From assembly GCA_963575745.1 (NCBI GenBank), contig CAUYUJ010020278.1:33501-97500 (forward strand): a DNA stretch of 64,000 nt. The letters run 5' to 3'. The notes under the pieces were generated by a model. It was not told where the DNA came from and did not search any database. It saw nothing but the letters and a program-made list of their open reading frames with translations. Positions 49,850 to 60,498 of this stretch are shown here, one piece after another. The first letter of the stretch is position 1, and each line of letters starts with the position of its first letter. Made by a program: the position numbers and the translations under genes. The DNA is from Prorocentrum cordatum (lineage: Eukaryota > Sar > Dinophyceae > Prorocentrales > Prorocentraceae).

Positions 49850-50985
49850 GGGATTGGGAGTTCGGAGCTCGAGGGTTCTCAGATCACAGTCGAGAGGACG
49901 AGGATAGGAAGGAGGACGAGCGACCTACGAACAGCGACGACGATAGATGCGACAATGCGAACACCACCGACTCGGTGGCCAGGAGAGAGCTCTGCGGCTC
50001 CGCTCCCGTTTTTTTTTCTGGGGCGCCTGGGCCGCCCGTCTCGTCCGAGCTGAGCAGTTCGGAGGCTCGAGGCACTGGCCTGGGCGACGCTCGAGGGGTC
50101 CAGTGAGCACTTTGTGACAAGCCATTGCTGGCTGTCTTCTCAGCATCTTACCCGCCCCTCTCTCGCCCACTCTCCGCCCTTGATCCGCCCACCCGCCCAT
50201 CCCTCACTCGCCCATTTCCTCCGTCCTCTCTCCCCCTCCTCCCCTGCCCGCCCCTCCCCTCCCCTCTTCTCCTTCCTCTCTCCTTCCCCTCTCCTCTCGT
50301 GCCTGCGCTGTCGCCGACGATGCCGCCGCAGTTTCCCTCGTCGTCGCTGTCGCCCTCCCCTCTTCTCCTTCCTCTCTCCTTCCTCTCTCCTGTCGTCCCT
50401 GCGCTGCCGCTGACGATGCCGCCGCAGTCGCCCTGGTCGTCGCTGTCGTCCCTCGTGAGCTAGGTTGGGGGTGGATGGGGCAGGGACGCCGCGATGACAG
50501 CGAAGCTGGAGGAGACGGGGCAGACAGAGCAGGTACGAACGCGAACGAATAGTAGGACGAGACGTGAGATCGGGAGGCACACCAATATCAATAAAAACAG
50601 CAGGGTCAGACTACGACCCAAAGCGTCAACTGAATGAAGATGGGATGGCAGGTGGTGGGAGGATGGGAAGAGAGACGGGGGGGCGCCGAAGGAGAAGGAG
50701 GAGGATGATAATGGGAAGAGAGGAGAGGAGAGGGGAGGAAGGAGAGGAAAGGCGAGAAGAGGGGAGGAGGAGGAGGAGGGGGGAGGAGAGGAGTGGAGAG
50801 GAGAGGAGCGCCGTGCCCCTGTGCTTAATGTGCGTATAAGTTCTTGCACCAGGCAATTTGCAGCCTTAGTCGATTGCTTCCGAGGGGCATGTGTGAATAT
50901 CTACAAGTGCCCCAGGGTAAGATCCGACCTCGCTCTCCCCAAGCCCCCCCCCAGTACCCTTTACTGTTTTGTGGCAGCGCCCTAT
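49850..50985. other. no gene recognised; CT- and GA-rich
   Basis: T-run at about 50010, CCTC-rich 50155-50455 with a duplicated block (TGACGATGCCGCCGCAGT at about 50317 and 50412), GGAGAG-rich 50690-50810. Confidence 0.6.
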
Positions 50986-51060
50986 ACAAAGGGAGGAGGA
51001 AGAGGAGGAGGACGAGGACGAGGAGGAGGAGGAGGAGGAGGAGGAGGAGGACGAGTTCCA
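50986..51060. repeat. (GGA)n microsatellite
   Basis: GGAGGAGGAAGAGG run. Confidence 0.9.
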
Positions 51061-51179
51061 GCAGCCCACGGCGACCACTCCAGCGCTGCATTCTCCCCGC
51101 GCGGGGGTGCGAAGGGCGCTCCAGCAGCCCTCCGCGTGCGCTCCGGCGCACCGCCCCCGCGCCGAGCGCGGGCGCTCCG

Positions 51180-51450
51180 GCCACACGCCCGTTGCCCCCA
51201 CGGTGGCTGCCGTCGCCGCTCTCGCCGTCGCCGCCGTCGACGTCGTCGCCGCTCCCACCGTCGCCAGCGTCGTCATCGTCATCCTCCTCGTCGCCGCGGG
51301 GGCCGTCGTCGGCGTCATCGTCGGCGCCCTCGCAGGCGCCAGCGTCCTCGCCGACGTCACCGCCGTTGCCACCGTCGCCGTCGCCGTCGCTGCCGCTGTC
51401 GCTGGTGGCGTCGTGGTCGCCTCCGCCCTCGCCGTCACCGTCGCTGAGGT
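51180..51450. repeat. degenerate (GTCGCC)n tract
   Basis: CGTCGCCG-type repeats. The plus frame gives an Ala/Val-rich hydrophobic run that could be mistaken for membrane segments. I treat it as repeat. Confidence 0.7.
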
Positions 51451-51624
51451 CTCGCCAGAAGTTCTCACTGGCGGAATATTCCGCTGCGTAGGGAACCACA
51501 TGGGATACCTCCCCCTGCTTTCAGAAACACCGGCGAGGGCTCAGGGTATGAAAGACGTGTGTAGCCGACTGAACTCCTGCAGGGGTATAACCCAGCATCG
51601 ATTGAACACCAGGGATTGGCGCCC

Positions 51625-52390
51625 CCCTCCTCCTCCTGCTCCTCCTGCTCCTCCTGCTCCTCCTCCTCCTCCTCCTCCTCCTCCTCCTCCTCCTCCTCCT
51701 CCTCCTCCTCCTCCTCCCACCTCCTCCCCCTCCTCCCCCTCCTCCCCTCCTCCCCCTCGCCCCCTCCTCCTCCTCCTGCTCCTCCTGCTCCTCCTGCTCC
51801 TTCTCCTCTCCTCCCCCCCTCCTCCTCCTTCCTCCTCCTCCACCCCTCCTCCTCCTCCTCCGTCCTCCTCCAGCCTGCCTCCTCCTCCTCCTCCGTCACT
51901 CCTCCTCCTCCTGGCTGTCCTGCTTCCTGCTCCTGCTCCTCCTACACTCCTCCTCCTTCCTCCCCGTCCTCCTCCTCCCCTCCTCCTCCTCCTCCTCCTC
52001 CTCCTCCTCCTCCTCCTCCTGCTCCTCCTCCTCCCCTCCACCTCCTCCTCCTCCTCCTCCTCCTCCTCCTCCTCCTCCTCCTCCTCCCCCGTCCTCCCCC
52101 CCCCACCTCCCCCTCCTCCCCCCCCTTCCTCCCCCTTCCTCCCCCACCTCTGACCTGCACCTCCTGCTCCTTCCTGCTCCTCCTGCTCCTGCTCCTGCAT
52201 CCTGCTTCCTCCCCCGCCTCCTCCCCTCCTCCTCCTCCTCCTCCTCCTCCTCCTCCTCCTCCTCCTGCTTCCTCCACCTCCTCCTCCTCCTCCCCTTCTC
52301 CGCCTCCTCCGCTCCTCCTCCTCCTCCTCCTCCTCCTCCTCCTCCTCCTCACTCCTCCTCCTCCTCCTCCTCCTCCTCCTCCTCCCATAT
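51625..52390. repeat. 765-bp (TCC)n microsatellite
   Basis: TCC with TGC and CCC variants. All frames are low complexity. Confidence 0.95.
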
Positions 52391-52535
52391 GGTCGCAGGG
52401 CCAGACCAGCCACACCTGAGGGAGCTGTGGTCCTCAGTCCCCTCAGGGGACCCTCGGGCTCCGACGCCCCTCTCGAGAAGCCGTCGGCACACGCTGGGCC
52501 CCCTAAGTGGGTAAGGGGCACAGCTCACCTGTGAT

Positions 52536-52701
52536 GGGCCTGTTTTCCACCACCACCACCAGAAGTTGAAGGGAGAGGGGGTCCTCCTCCTCCTCCTCAT
52601 CATCCTCCTCCTCCTCCTTCTCCTCCTCTTCCTCCTCCTCCTCCTCCTCCACCTCCTTCCCCCTCCAACTTATGCTGGTGGTGGTGGTAGAAAACAGGCC
52701 C
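52536..52701. repeat. inverted repeat with (TCC)n in its loop
   Basis: GGGCCTGTTTTCCACCACCA, CCACCAGAAGTTGAAGGG on the left is complementary to CCCTCCAACTTATGCTGGTG, GTGGTGGTAGAAAACAGGCC on the right (about 42-bp arms). The loop is a TCC microsatellite. Confidence 0.85.
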
Positions 52702-53570
52702 ACCAACCTGAGCACATACATCCGAAGGTGTGATTTTTCTATTCGCGGGCCCCAGAGGTATTCCGGGGAGGAAGAGCTACCCATGCCACTACCCTTCCCT
52801 CGCGTTCCCCCTTTTGGGGCCTTCTGGGAGGCCCTCGTCGCCACCGCTGGACTCGCCTCGAAATCCTGGTTAGAACGCACCCCTGGAGAGGCCCGAGGAG
52901 TACCGGTATCGGTGCCTCTTGGATTCCCCGGGTCTCGACGCACACCCGGGGACCGTTCTTCGTCCTGGATCAATGTCACGGTGGCCCTGGGGCCCCGCAA
53001 CGGCCCCAGCCAAAATGCAAGAACAACGGTTGGATTGCAAGAGCGAAGAACAAAGAGTGCAACGCCAGAGGTCGGGGGGGTACGGCCAGCCTGGCCACAA
53101 TGGAGGAACAACGAGGTCCCGATACCGCGAATCTCCAGACCTCTTCCCGGGTGCGCAATGCCTAGAATCTCCAGACGAATCCAGCCGTGGCGACGAGGGC
53201 CTCCCAGAAGGCCAAAAAGAGGCGAAATCGAGCCAAACATACGATGCGCCTGTTGGGCCGATACCGCTACCGCTACCGCTACCGCTACCACGAACGACAC
53301 CGCAACCAATACTGCTTCAGAGGACGAAAAGGTACCGATACCGATTCCGTAGCCGTATCAGAACCTCAGCTTCTGCCACCGCGTAGATCGCTCAAACTTG
53401 AACAATCGCGACTCTCCGATAGCGGAGATCGCTAGAGATCGGCTGATTCTGGGCAACCGGCGGCACTCAACTGTGAACGCCCGCGCCGAGGTCGCCGCCG
53501 CATCGGCACGACGCGAACCTGTCGTCCCTCTTCTCTGAGACGCAACCGGACATGCTTGTACGATGTGCCC
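52702..53570. other. no gene recognised
   Basis: GC-rich unique sequence. (CCGCTA)n at about 53262-53292. Phrases around GGTACCGATACCG recur. No trusted frame. Confidence 0.4.
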
Positions 53571-53574
53571 CTGT

Positions 53575-53695
53575 TGAAGACGCACGTCCGACCCCAACAT
53601 GTAGTAACATCTTGTTAGTGCATCGTTTCCTGAGCGGCATGACCACAAAACACCCACCAGAAACACTTATACTATAAAGTTTCCGAGCGTGCGCG
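53575..53695 (+). repeat. dispersed repeat family G, copy 1
   Basis: ACGCACGTCCGACCCCAACA, CATCTTGTTAGTGCATCGTT, TCCTGAGCGGCATGACCA, ACTATAAAGTTTCCGAGCG match 58018-58150 in the same order. Confidence 0.75.
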
Positions 53696-54424
53696 ACGCC
53701 CTTGCCGACCGCGTCGTGCCAACCAGCGGCGACCCCGCCGCCAGCGTTCAATGTTGAACACCGCCAGCAACCCAGAATCGGCCGATGTTGAACTATCGGA
53801 CGTTTCGGGAACGGCCGATCGTTCAAGGTGGAACGATCCCCGCGGTGTCAGGAACCAATGCCGGGGTCGGCACGACACGAACCTGCCGTACAGTACAGTC
53901 GGACTTGACTGGAGAGGTCACGCGAGAGGACACGAGACCCTTCTGGGGGCCACCACTGCCACAGGAATGCAAGAGGGCATGGGTCGAGAGGCACAGGACA
54001 GAAGGCTGCCCTTGATCAGGCAGGATCGCCCTGACAGTCTGGGCCGACTGTACAGTCGGGGCGTTGACCTAAGGAACCCTAAACAAGGAACGAGGCCCCT
54101 TTTTCCAAAAGGTAAACTTCGATTGCCCATGAAAAACCTCAGGAAAACCCTAGGCAAACTGTAAAACAATCAAGGAACACCAAGCCCCTCCCCATCGAAA
54201 AGGGTTCCTTCTTCAGCGCCCCGAGTGTACGCCGAGTCCTCCTCCGACGCCGAGTCCTCCTCCGACGCCTGGCCACGCTACGCCCGGCGGCTCCCCCGCG
54301 CGCGCGGCCCCGCGGCGGCCCCCCCCCGCGGAGCCGCGCGTGTACACGGAGCCGGAGCCGCGGCCCCCGCGCGCCAGCCTCGGGCACACGCCGCCGCAGC
54401 CGCCGAGCAAGGCATCGGCCCGAG
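53696..54424. other. no gene recognised
   Basis: Contains CGCCGAGTCCTCCTCCGA in tandem at about 54230-54265. No coding call. Confidence 0.4.
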
Positions 54425-54640
54425 CTGCCCCGATACGCACAGCACGCCACGCGCAGCGTGCCGATGCGGAGCTCGATACGTCGGCTGGGCCCGCAGGCCT
54501 GACGCGCTACGCTCGCCAAAACGTGGGCCAACACGAGGAGCCAACACGCAACGTATGGGCACGGACGTTGCAAGCACGGTACGTGCAGCGTCTCAAGACG
54601 GGCGTGCCGAGGCAACGAAGGCATCGGCCCCTCTCGGCTC
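54425..54640 (-). repeat. dispersed repeat family E, copy 2 (minus)
   Basis: The reverse complement aligns with 19620-19830 over its length. Confidence 0.75.
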
Positions 54641-54834
54641 GGAAGCGACGACCGGGGCGAAGAGCCCGGAAGGGAGCCACGCACGCTTGGCCATGGGGGG
54701 CGGCGGGTCCCGAGGGAAGCGGGTCCTGGGCCCCCAGGCCTTCCCCCAGGACCCCTTCCTGCCACCCGGATCGAGCTCTGGCAGTCCGGGGGCCCGCGGG
54801 GGGCCCCGAATATCGAGGGGCCCGAGGACACACA

Positions 54835-54958
54835 AAGAAATACACACAAATCAAAAGGATTCCCCCTATTTGTTCCATATCTCCAGGGTTTTTGTCTTCC
54901 CGCCCATGTCCCATATTTTCCCGTATTTTCCTGGGAGTCGACGATTAATTGTGTCTCT
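54835..54958 (+). repeat. dispersed repeat family F, copy 1
   Basis: GACACACAAAGAAATACACA, CAAAT, CCATATTTTCCCGTATTTTC and GAGTCGACGATTAATTGTG are shared with 57855-57982. Confidence 0.8.
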
Positions 54959-56295
54959 GTGTTTTGTCCCTCCTGAGAATAACTCGAAAACGGCGAAAAA
55001 CCTGGGGGCACGTTGCCCTCGGGGAGCTGCTGACCGGGGTCAGTCCAGACCCGGGCCAGTCGGGCCTGGCAGGATCCTGCCTGATCCTGCATCTCAACCT
55101 GGGTCGAGGCAGCCCTGGCTCTGCAGATCCAGCGGGATCCGACGCTCTGGCTGACCCCCGTTTGGATCGACCCCCGTCTCAGGGCCACCGATTCCCTCGG
55201 GATCCGCTTCCCCCGTGGCGACGCCGACGGTCCACCTCTTCGACGAGGCTGCCCAACCGCTGCGTGCGCTGCCTGCTCCCTGGACTGGTCGCCCGCATCG
55301 TCGCCTCCGATTGGTGGCCACATGTGAACCCTACCCCCCCCCCACGATTTCCGGCCAACGGGCGCCCTGTTTATCGAGCCTGGGCCCCCCCCCCCGATCG
55401 TCTTGCTTAGGAAAAGGGAAAGGCCATTCAGAGGATGAGGCAGAAGCGATATGGCCAAGAGGCGGGAAATTCCCCCCCCCCCCAAAAAAAAAAACGGAGC
55501 ACGTCGCAGGAAAGAAACGCCTCTTACGTCCGCGGGGCAGGGGCCAGCAAACCTGCCGCAAAAGGAACGCCAAGGGAATTGCAGGCCTGCTGGCGGGGTG
55601 CCGTTTTGCAGCCCCGCCAACTCCCCCCTTGAAGAAAGGTAGGTTGCAACTGGCGGAATGGGCACCGGGGGGCGGGTGCAAAAACTCTCGCTGGGCCCCC
55701 CGAAGCGGCGCTCGACAGTCTGCATCGTTGTGCCATCGGCTACGCGCGGCGCAACCTATGGCGAATCCGATCGGAGATGGTTCTATTCTCAGCCGCCCGG
55801 GGCGCAACCTATGGCGCAACCAAGGGCGCAAGCTTTAGCCTCTGCCGCCGACACCAAAGAGAAATTATGGGGGTCACGCAGCGCTCCGTGCGGGCAAAGC
55901 ATCCACGACAAGGTTTTTTTTTGTTTACGCTCTAAGTTCGCGCCGACATGCTCCCAATTAAGCGAGGAGAGCAGTGCAAGGCGGGGGCACGGATAACCTT
56001 GTGTGTAACTAGTTGCGCAACGCGTGAAAAAAAAACACTCCAACGCTAAAACTATTGGAACGCCAGAGCTCCTACCCTAGTCTGCGCAAGGCGTGATGCT
56101 GAAAGCATCCACGACAAGGTTGTATCTTCCATCGACTCGCTGCACCACTTCAGATTTCAGCGCCTGGCGTCATCGGTGGCAGCTGCCACGGCCGATCTCT
56201 CAACGATCTGTGCGACTTGGGCCCTGGGCAAGATCCACGCGCTCCGCGCTGTTTTCGCGTCCACATCACGTCGACGGACCTCTGCCAGGAGAAGG
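54959..56295. other. no gene recognised
   Basis: GC-rich to about 55900. Small repeats include GGCGCAACCTATGGCG (about 55748 and 55800) and GCATCCACGACAAGGTT (about 55899 and 56105). No frame with recognisable content. Confidence 0.4.
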
Positions 56296-56466
56296 AGGAT
56301 GAGCAGAGGAAGAGGAGAAACGAGGACGAGGTCCTAGACGAGGAGGACGAGGAGAAACTGGAGCAGGAGGAAAACGAGGAAGACGAGGAGGATCAGGAGG
56401 AGGACGAGGAGGAGGACGACGACGACGATCAGGATGGGGGGGAGGACGAGGAGGAATACGAGTAGT
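56296..56466. repeat. (GGA)n / (GAC)n tract
   Basis: GAGGACGAGGA repeats; the frame is poly-Glu/Asp. Confidence 0.9.
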
Positions 56467-56577
56467 ACGAGGACGAAGTGTGGGCATTCGAATGCGTGCG
56501 GGGCTACGCCCGATTTATGCTCGCCGCTTGGCCTGGCGGTGGGGCCCAAGCGGCAAGCTGTTTTGTGAATCAATTGA

Positions 56578-56653
56578 GCATGACCATCATCATGATCAGC
56601 ATCATCTTCATCATCATCATCAGCATCAGCATCAGCAGCAGCATCAGCGTTAG

Positions 56654-56723
<70 letters not shown>

Positions 56724-56905
56724 GGCATCATCATCATCAGCATCATCATCATCACCATCATCATCAGCAACATCAGCATCATCAACATCAGCATCATCAT
56801 CATCAGCATCAGCATCATCATCAGCATCATCATCATCAGCAGCATCAGCATCATCATCATCATCAGCAGCATCATCATCATCATCATCATCATCATCATT
56901 ATCAG

Positions 56906-56940
<35 letters not shown>

Positions 56941-57055
56941 GCATCATCAGCATCATCATCATCATCATCATCATCAGCATCATCATCATCAGCAGCAGCA
57001 GCAGCATCAGCATCAGCATCAGCATCAGCATTAGCATCATCCTCTTCCTCATCCT
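56578..57055. repeat. (ATC)n trinucleotide tract
   Basis: ~480 bp of ATCATC with AGC variants. The plus frame is poly-Ile, the minus poly-Met/Leu. Confidence 0.95.
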
Positions 57056-57407
57056 CCCGCTCCTCTCAGAAATCTGCTCCCAGAGCTCGCCCTGGGGGCG
57101 GTCTAGCCAGAATCTCGAGGTGGATCTGGCGGTGGCGACGAGAGGCCTCCCGAAGGCCCACCCCCCCACAGGATGGCGGAAGACGCACAAGAACAGCGCT
57201 GCCCTCGACCCTCGAGCGGTGACGGGGGGGTGGAACGCCCGACATGGGCACGGAGAAAGTGGGCACGATGCCCAACAGCAGATGTTGTTCAAAACCAACA
57301 GCGGCCGTTGCTGGGCAGGCAACCTCGTGTCTCAAACAGACGGCCTCTGCGGCGACACCGACAGCGAGTCCTGCACGATCTGCTGTCAGTCTTCGTCCCC
57401 ACTCTGG
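57056..57407. other. no gene recognised
   Basis: Unique sequence between the (ATC)n tract and a TIR element. Confidence 0.4.
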
Positions 57408-57415
57408 GAGGCCTT

Positions 57416-57589
57416 CCCAAATGAAATCCGAGTAGATGGAGTCGGAGGATCGCGCCGCATCGCCAAGGTATCGCCGATGCATCGGCGCCGTCGGCGTGGA
57501 GAAAATCGGGCTCCACATCGCTGCGCATCGCCGATGCATCGGCCATGCGGCGCGATCCTCCAACCCCGTCCACTCGGACCCCATCCGGG
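57416..57589. mobile_element. TIR element family D, copy 2
   Basis: A 174-bp relative of 4308-4522. Left end CCAAATGAAATCCGAG, then GAGTCGGAGGATCGCGCCG; right end complementary (CGGCGCGATCCTCCAAC, GGACCCCATCCGGG). Flanks AGGCCTTC (57408-57415) and AGGTCTGA (57590-57597) share five of eight bases. Confidence 0.8.
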
Positions 57590-57615
57590 AGGTCTGAACC
57601 CACTCTCGGCTACAC

Positions 57616-57790
57616 TTAAGTCGGGCGTGTCACCCTACAGGGGGATTTTCGACGAAAAATTAAAAATACAAAATAGAAAACACTCCAAAAATACTCAACA
57701 GATGCCCGAAAATACTCACAAAATAATCCCCCGACTATTTTTTCCCTATTTTTGGATGCTCCCCCTGTAGAGAGAACCGGCCCGACTTAA
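57616..57790. mobile_element. TIR element family A, copy 4, exact 8-bp TSD
   Basis: A 175-bp element. Left end TTAAGTCGGGCGTGTCACCC; right end inward TTAAGTCGGGCCGGTTCTC. It is flanked by the exact direct repeat GGCTACAC at 57608-57615 and 57791-57798. AT-rich interior (AAATTAAAAATACAAAATAG), no coding. Confidence 0.93.
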
Positions 57791-57854
57791 GGCTACACGC
57801 AGGAGTGACCCCGGGCAAAGAGTGACCTCCGGTGAGCGGCTGTTTGAAGGGGCC

Positions 57855-57982
57855 CTGGGACACACAAATAAATACACGCAAATAGAGGGATCCCCCATAT
57901 TTGTCCACAGTTTCTGAAGTTTCGTCTCCCCCCCCATTTCCCATATTTTCCGATATCTTCCTGGGAGTCGACGATTAATTGT
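57855..57982 (+). repeat. dispersed repeat family F, copy 2
   Basis: GACACACAAATAAATACACG, CCATATTTTCCGATATCTTC and GAGTCGACGATTAATTGTG; see 54835-54958. Confidence 0.8.
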
Positions 57983-57984
57983 GT

Positions 57985-58185
57985 TGGGACGCACATGGAC
58001 ATACTAATACTATATGTCCTCCTTGGAGGCGCGCGTCCGACCCGAACATATAGTATACCCATCTTGTAGTATATCGTTTCCCGAGCGGTGTGGCCAGAAA
58101 GCGCCCGCCACGACGCATTTACTATAAGATTTCTCGGTGCGCGCGTCGCCCCTGGGGGGGCGACGCACATATAGTATAAGTATGT
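57985..58185 (+). repeat. dispersed repeat family G, copy 2, with inverted ends
   Basis: ACATACTAATACTATATGT at the left and ACATATAGTATAAGTATGT at the right form inverted termini. Inside, CGCGTCCGACCCGAACATA and ATCGTTTCCCGAGCGGTGTG match 53575-53695. Confidence 0.75.
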
Positions 58186-58334
58186 TGGGGTGTTGCCGAT
58201 GTGTCTGTGTGTTTCTTCCCCTCCTGATGTTTGGGGGGAGCGAAGAGGGCGGCCAGACCCGAGCGCGCAGGCCGCTGCCGCCCCGCGCCTGCCCGCCATC
58301 TGGGGCCCCGGGTGGCGCCCGCCTCGCCATCTGA

Positions 58335-58675
58335 GGCCTCCCCCTCCTCCTCCTCCTCCTCCTCCTCCTCCTCACTCCTCCTCCTCCTCCTCCTCCTCCT
58401 CCTCCACCTCTCCTCCTCCTCCTCCTCCTTCCCCTCCTCCCCCTCCCTCCTCCTCCTTCCCTCCACCCTCCTCCCTCCTCCTCCTCCCTCCTCCTCCTCG
58501 CCTCCTCCCTCCTCCCTCCTCCCTCCTCCCTCCTCCCTCCTCCTCCTCCCTCCTCCCTCCTACCCTCCCACCTTCCTCCCCTCCTCCTCCTCCTCCTCCT
58601 CCTCCTCCTCCACCTCCTCCTCCTCCTCCCTCCACCTCCTCCTCCCTCCCCTCCTCCTCCTCCCTCCTCCTCATC
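58335..58675. repeat. (TCC)n microsatellite
   Basis: TCC and CTCCCTCC units. Confidence 0.95.
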
Positions 58676-58870
58676 CGCGGATGGATCACTCGTACGCTCG
58701 CGCAGGGGCCGCGGTAAGAGGGCCATCAGGGGTGCGGCCCCCCCGCCGGCGTCCACCGAAGCCTGGCGGTGAACGCCAGCGGGCCGACGCACGGGGCGCC
58801 AGGGACGAACTTCACAACCCGGGTACTTTGAACGGTCCTGCGAGGCTGGGCCGAAAGAAATGTAATCCAG

Positions 58871-59013
58871 AAAGAAAAAAGAAGATAAAAAAAAAAATAA
58901 AAAAAAAAAAAAAAAAAAAAGAAAAGAAAAAAAAAAAAAAAAAACAGAAAAAAAAGATAAAAAAAAAAGAAAAAGGGCGAAAAAAAAAAAAAAGAAAAGA
59001 AAACAGAAAGAGA

Positions 59014-59045
<32 letters not shown>

Positions 59046-59093
59046 AAAATAAAATAAAACAAAAAAAAAAAAAAAAAAACAAAAAAAAGAAAA

Positions 59094-59124
<31 letters not shown>

Positions 59125-59127
59125 GAA

Positions 59128-59158
<31 letters not shown>

Positions 59159-59197
59159 AAAAAAAAAAAAAAGAAAGAAGAAGAAAACAAAAAAAAG
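58871..59197. repeat. ~325-bp impure poly-A tract
   Basis: A with isolated G, C and T. It is of similar length and style to the poly-T tract at 40232-40511, but without duplicated flanks. No gene or poly-A signal is linked to it. Confidence 0.9.
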
Positions 59198-59284
59198 CGA
59201 AACTCTCCAGGACAATCAGGGTCCACCCAAATGTGTTCCGAGCGAAATCCGCTCTGAGATGTTGGCGCCCTGACACATACCCTC

Positions 59285-59500
59285 CCAAAAAGAGAAACGG
59301 CATAAACATAAAGTGTTGGCGCTCCGCGCAGATTTCTTGGATCCGCGCTGCCCACCCCGCCCCTGTCGCGCTCCGCGCGCCAGGGGCGACGCCGGAGGCG
59401 CCGCCGGGGGGGTGCAGCGCGGATCCAAGAAATCTCTGCGCGGAGCACCAACGGTTTATGTTTATAGCGTTGTTTTCTCCGAAGGCACCCCCAGCAGATG
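59285..59500. repeat. GC-rich foldback element, family C copy 4 (best preserved)
   Basis: The left arm AACGGCATAAACATAAAGTG, GGCGCTCCGCGCAGATTTCT, TGGATCCGCGCTG pairs with the right arm CAGCGCGGATCCAAGAAATC, TCTGCGCGGAGCACCAACGG, TTTATGTTTATAGCG. Arms are ~75 bp with a GGCGCC-rich loop. Confidence 0.85.
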
Positions 59501-59551
59501 GAGGGAGGGCAACGGCGGCGACGACGACGGCCGCTCCCCTCGTACCTAAGA

Positions 59552-59665
59552 CTAGGTCGGGCATGTCCTCCTACTGGCGGATCCTGGACAAGAAATTGAA
59601 ACATAGTCGAAACAGAATCATAAACAGCAAAAATCTACACACACACACACACACACACACACGCA

Positions 59666-59709
<44 letters not shown>

Positions 59710-59800
59710 CACACACACACACAAAAAAAAAAAAAACGTCCGCGGACTGTTTTCTGCTGCTTTGGGATACTCCTCCTGTGGAGGGACACGCCCGACCCGA
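59552..59800. mobile_element. TIR element family A, copy 5, enlarged by a (CA)n tract
   Basis: Left end CTAGGTCGGGCATGTCCTCC; right end inward TCGGGTCGGGCGTGTCCCTC. A (CA)n/(A)n tract at 59639-59735 sits in the middle and accounts for the extra length. Flanks ACCTAAGA and ACCCGGAG match at only three positions, so the target duplication is lost or never existed. Confidence 0.75.
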
Positions 59801-59957
59801 ACCCGGAGAGGCTGGCGGCCACGGCCGCCGCCGCGGCCCGCACGGCGGTGGCCGCGGGCCTTCCCCCCCCCCCGCGCGCGCGGGGCCACGGCCGAGGCCC
59901 GCGCTCCTCGCACCGCTCGTTCGCCGGGCCGGGCAGGGGCCGCCACTGCCAGCGGCG

Positions 59958-60108
59958 TTTTTTTTGTTTGTTTGTTGTTGTTACTGTTCCTGTTGTTGTT
60001 TGTTTGTTGTTTGTTTGTTGTTTGTTTGTTTGTTTGTTTGTTGTTGTTGTTTGTTTGTTGTTCCTGTTGTTGTTTGTTTGTTTGTTTGTTTGTTTGTTTG
60101 TTGTTGTT
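59958..60108. repeat. (TTTG)n / (TTG)n microsatellite
   Basis: GTTTGTTTGTTG repeats with CCTG interruptions. Confidence 0.95.
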
Positions 60109-60150
60109 CCTGTTCGGGGGGGCCCTCGCTCGGCAGGGGTAGACCTAGAC

Positions 60151-60309
60151 TTAAGTCGGGCGTGTCCCCCTACAGGGGGATTTTCGACGAAGAGTAGAAA
60201 GTACTCCAAAAATACTCCAGAATGATCAAGGAATACTCCAGAAGCAGTCCCCAGAGTACCTTTTACTATTTTTGGATCTTTCTCCTGTAGAGGGACAGGC
60301 CCGACTTAA
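60151..60309. mobile_element. TIR element family A, copy 6
   Basis: A 159-bp element. Left end TTAAGTCGGGCGTGTCCCCC; right end inward TTAAGTCGGGCCTGTCCCTC. Flanks ACCTAGAC (60143-60150) and ACCAAGAC (60310-60317) differ at one base. It is very similar to copy 4, including GGGGGATTTTCGACGAA near the left end. Confidence 0.92.
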
Positions 60310-60498
60310 ACCAAGACAGTGTTTTTGTTGCGTCTTCGTGTTGTTGTCGCCTTCCCTCAGCGTGCCTTCCATCCGCCGCTGCTGCAGAGCGAAGCCGGAG
60401 CGGAGACGGCCCACGAAGTCGCCCAGACACCGCTGAGGTCGCTGTCGCTCGGGCGTCCTTTCGCGCGTGCCTTTGATTCCCAGGGTGTTCCAAGATGC

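Noticed and set aside
51180-51450. Ala/Val-rich frame resembling several membrane helices
   Set aside because: Produced by a GTCGCC repeat; no polar loops or start context.
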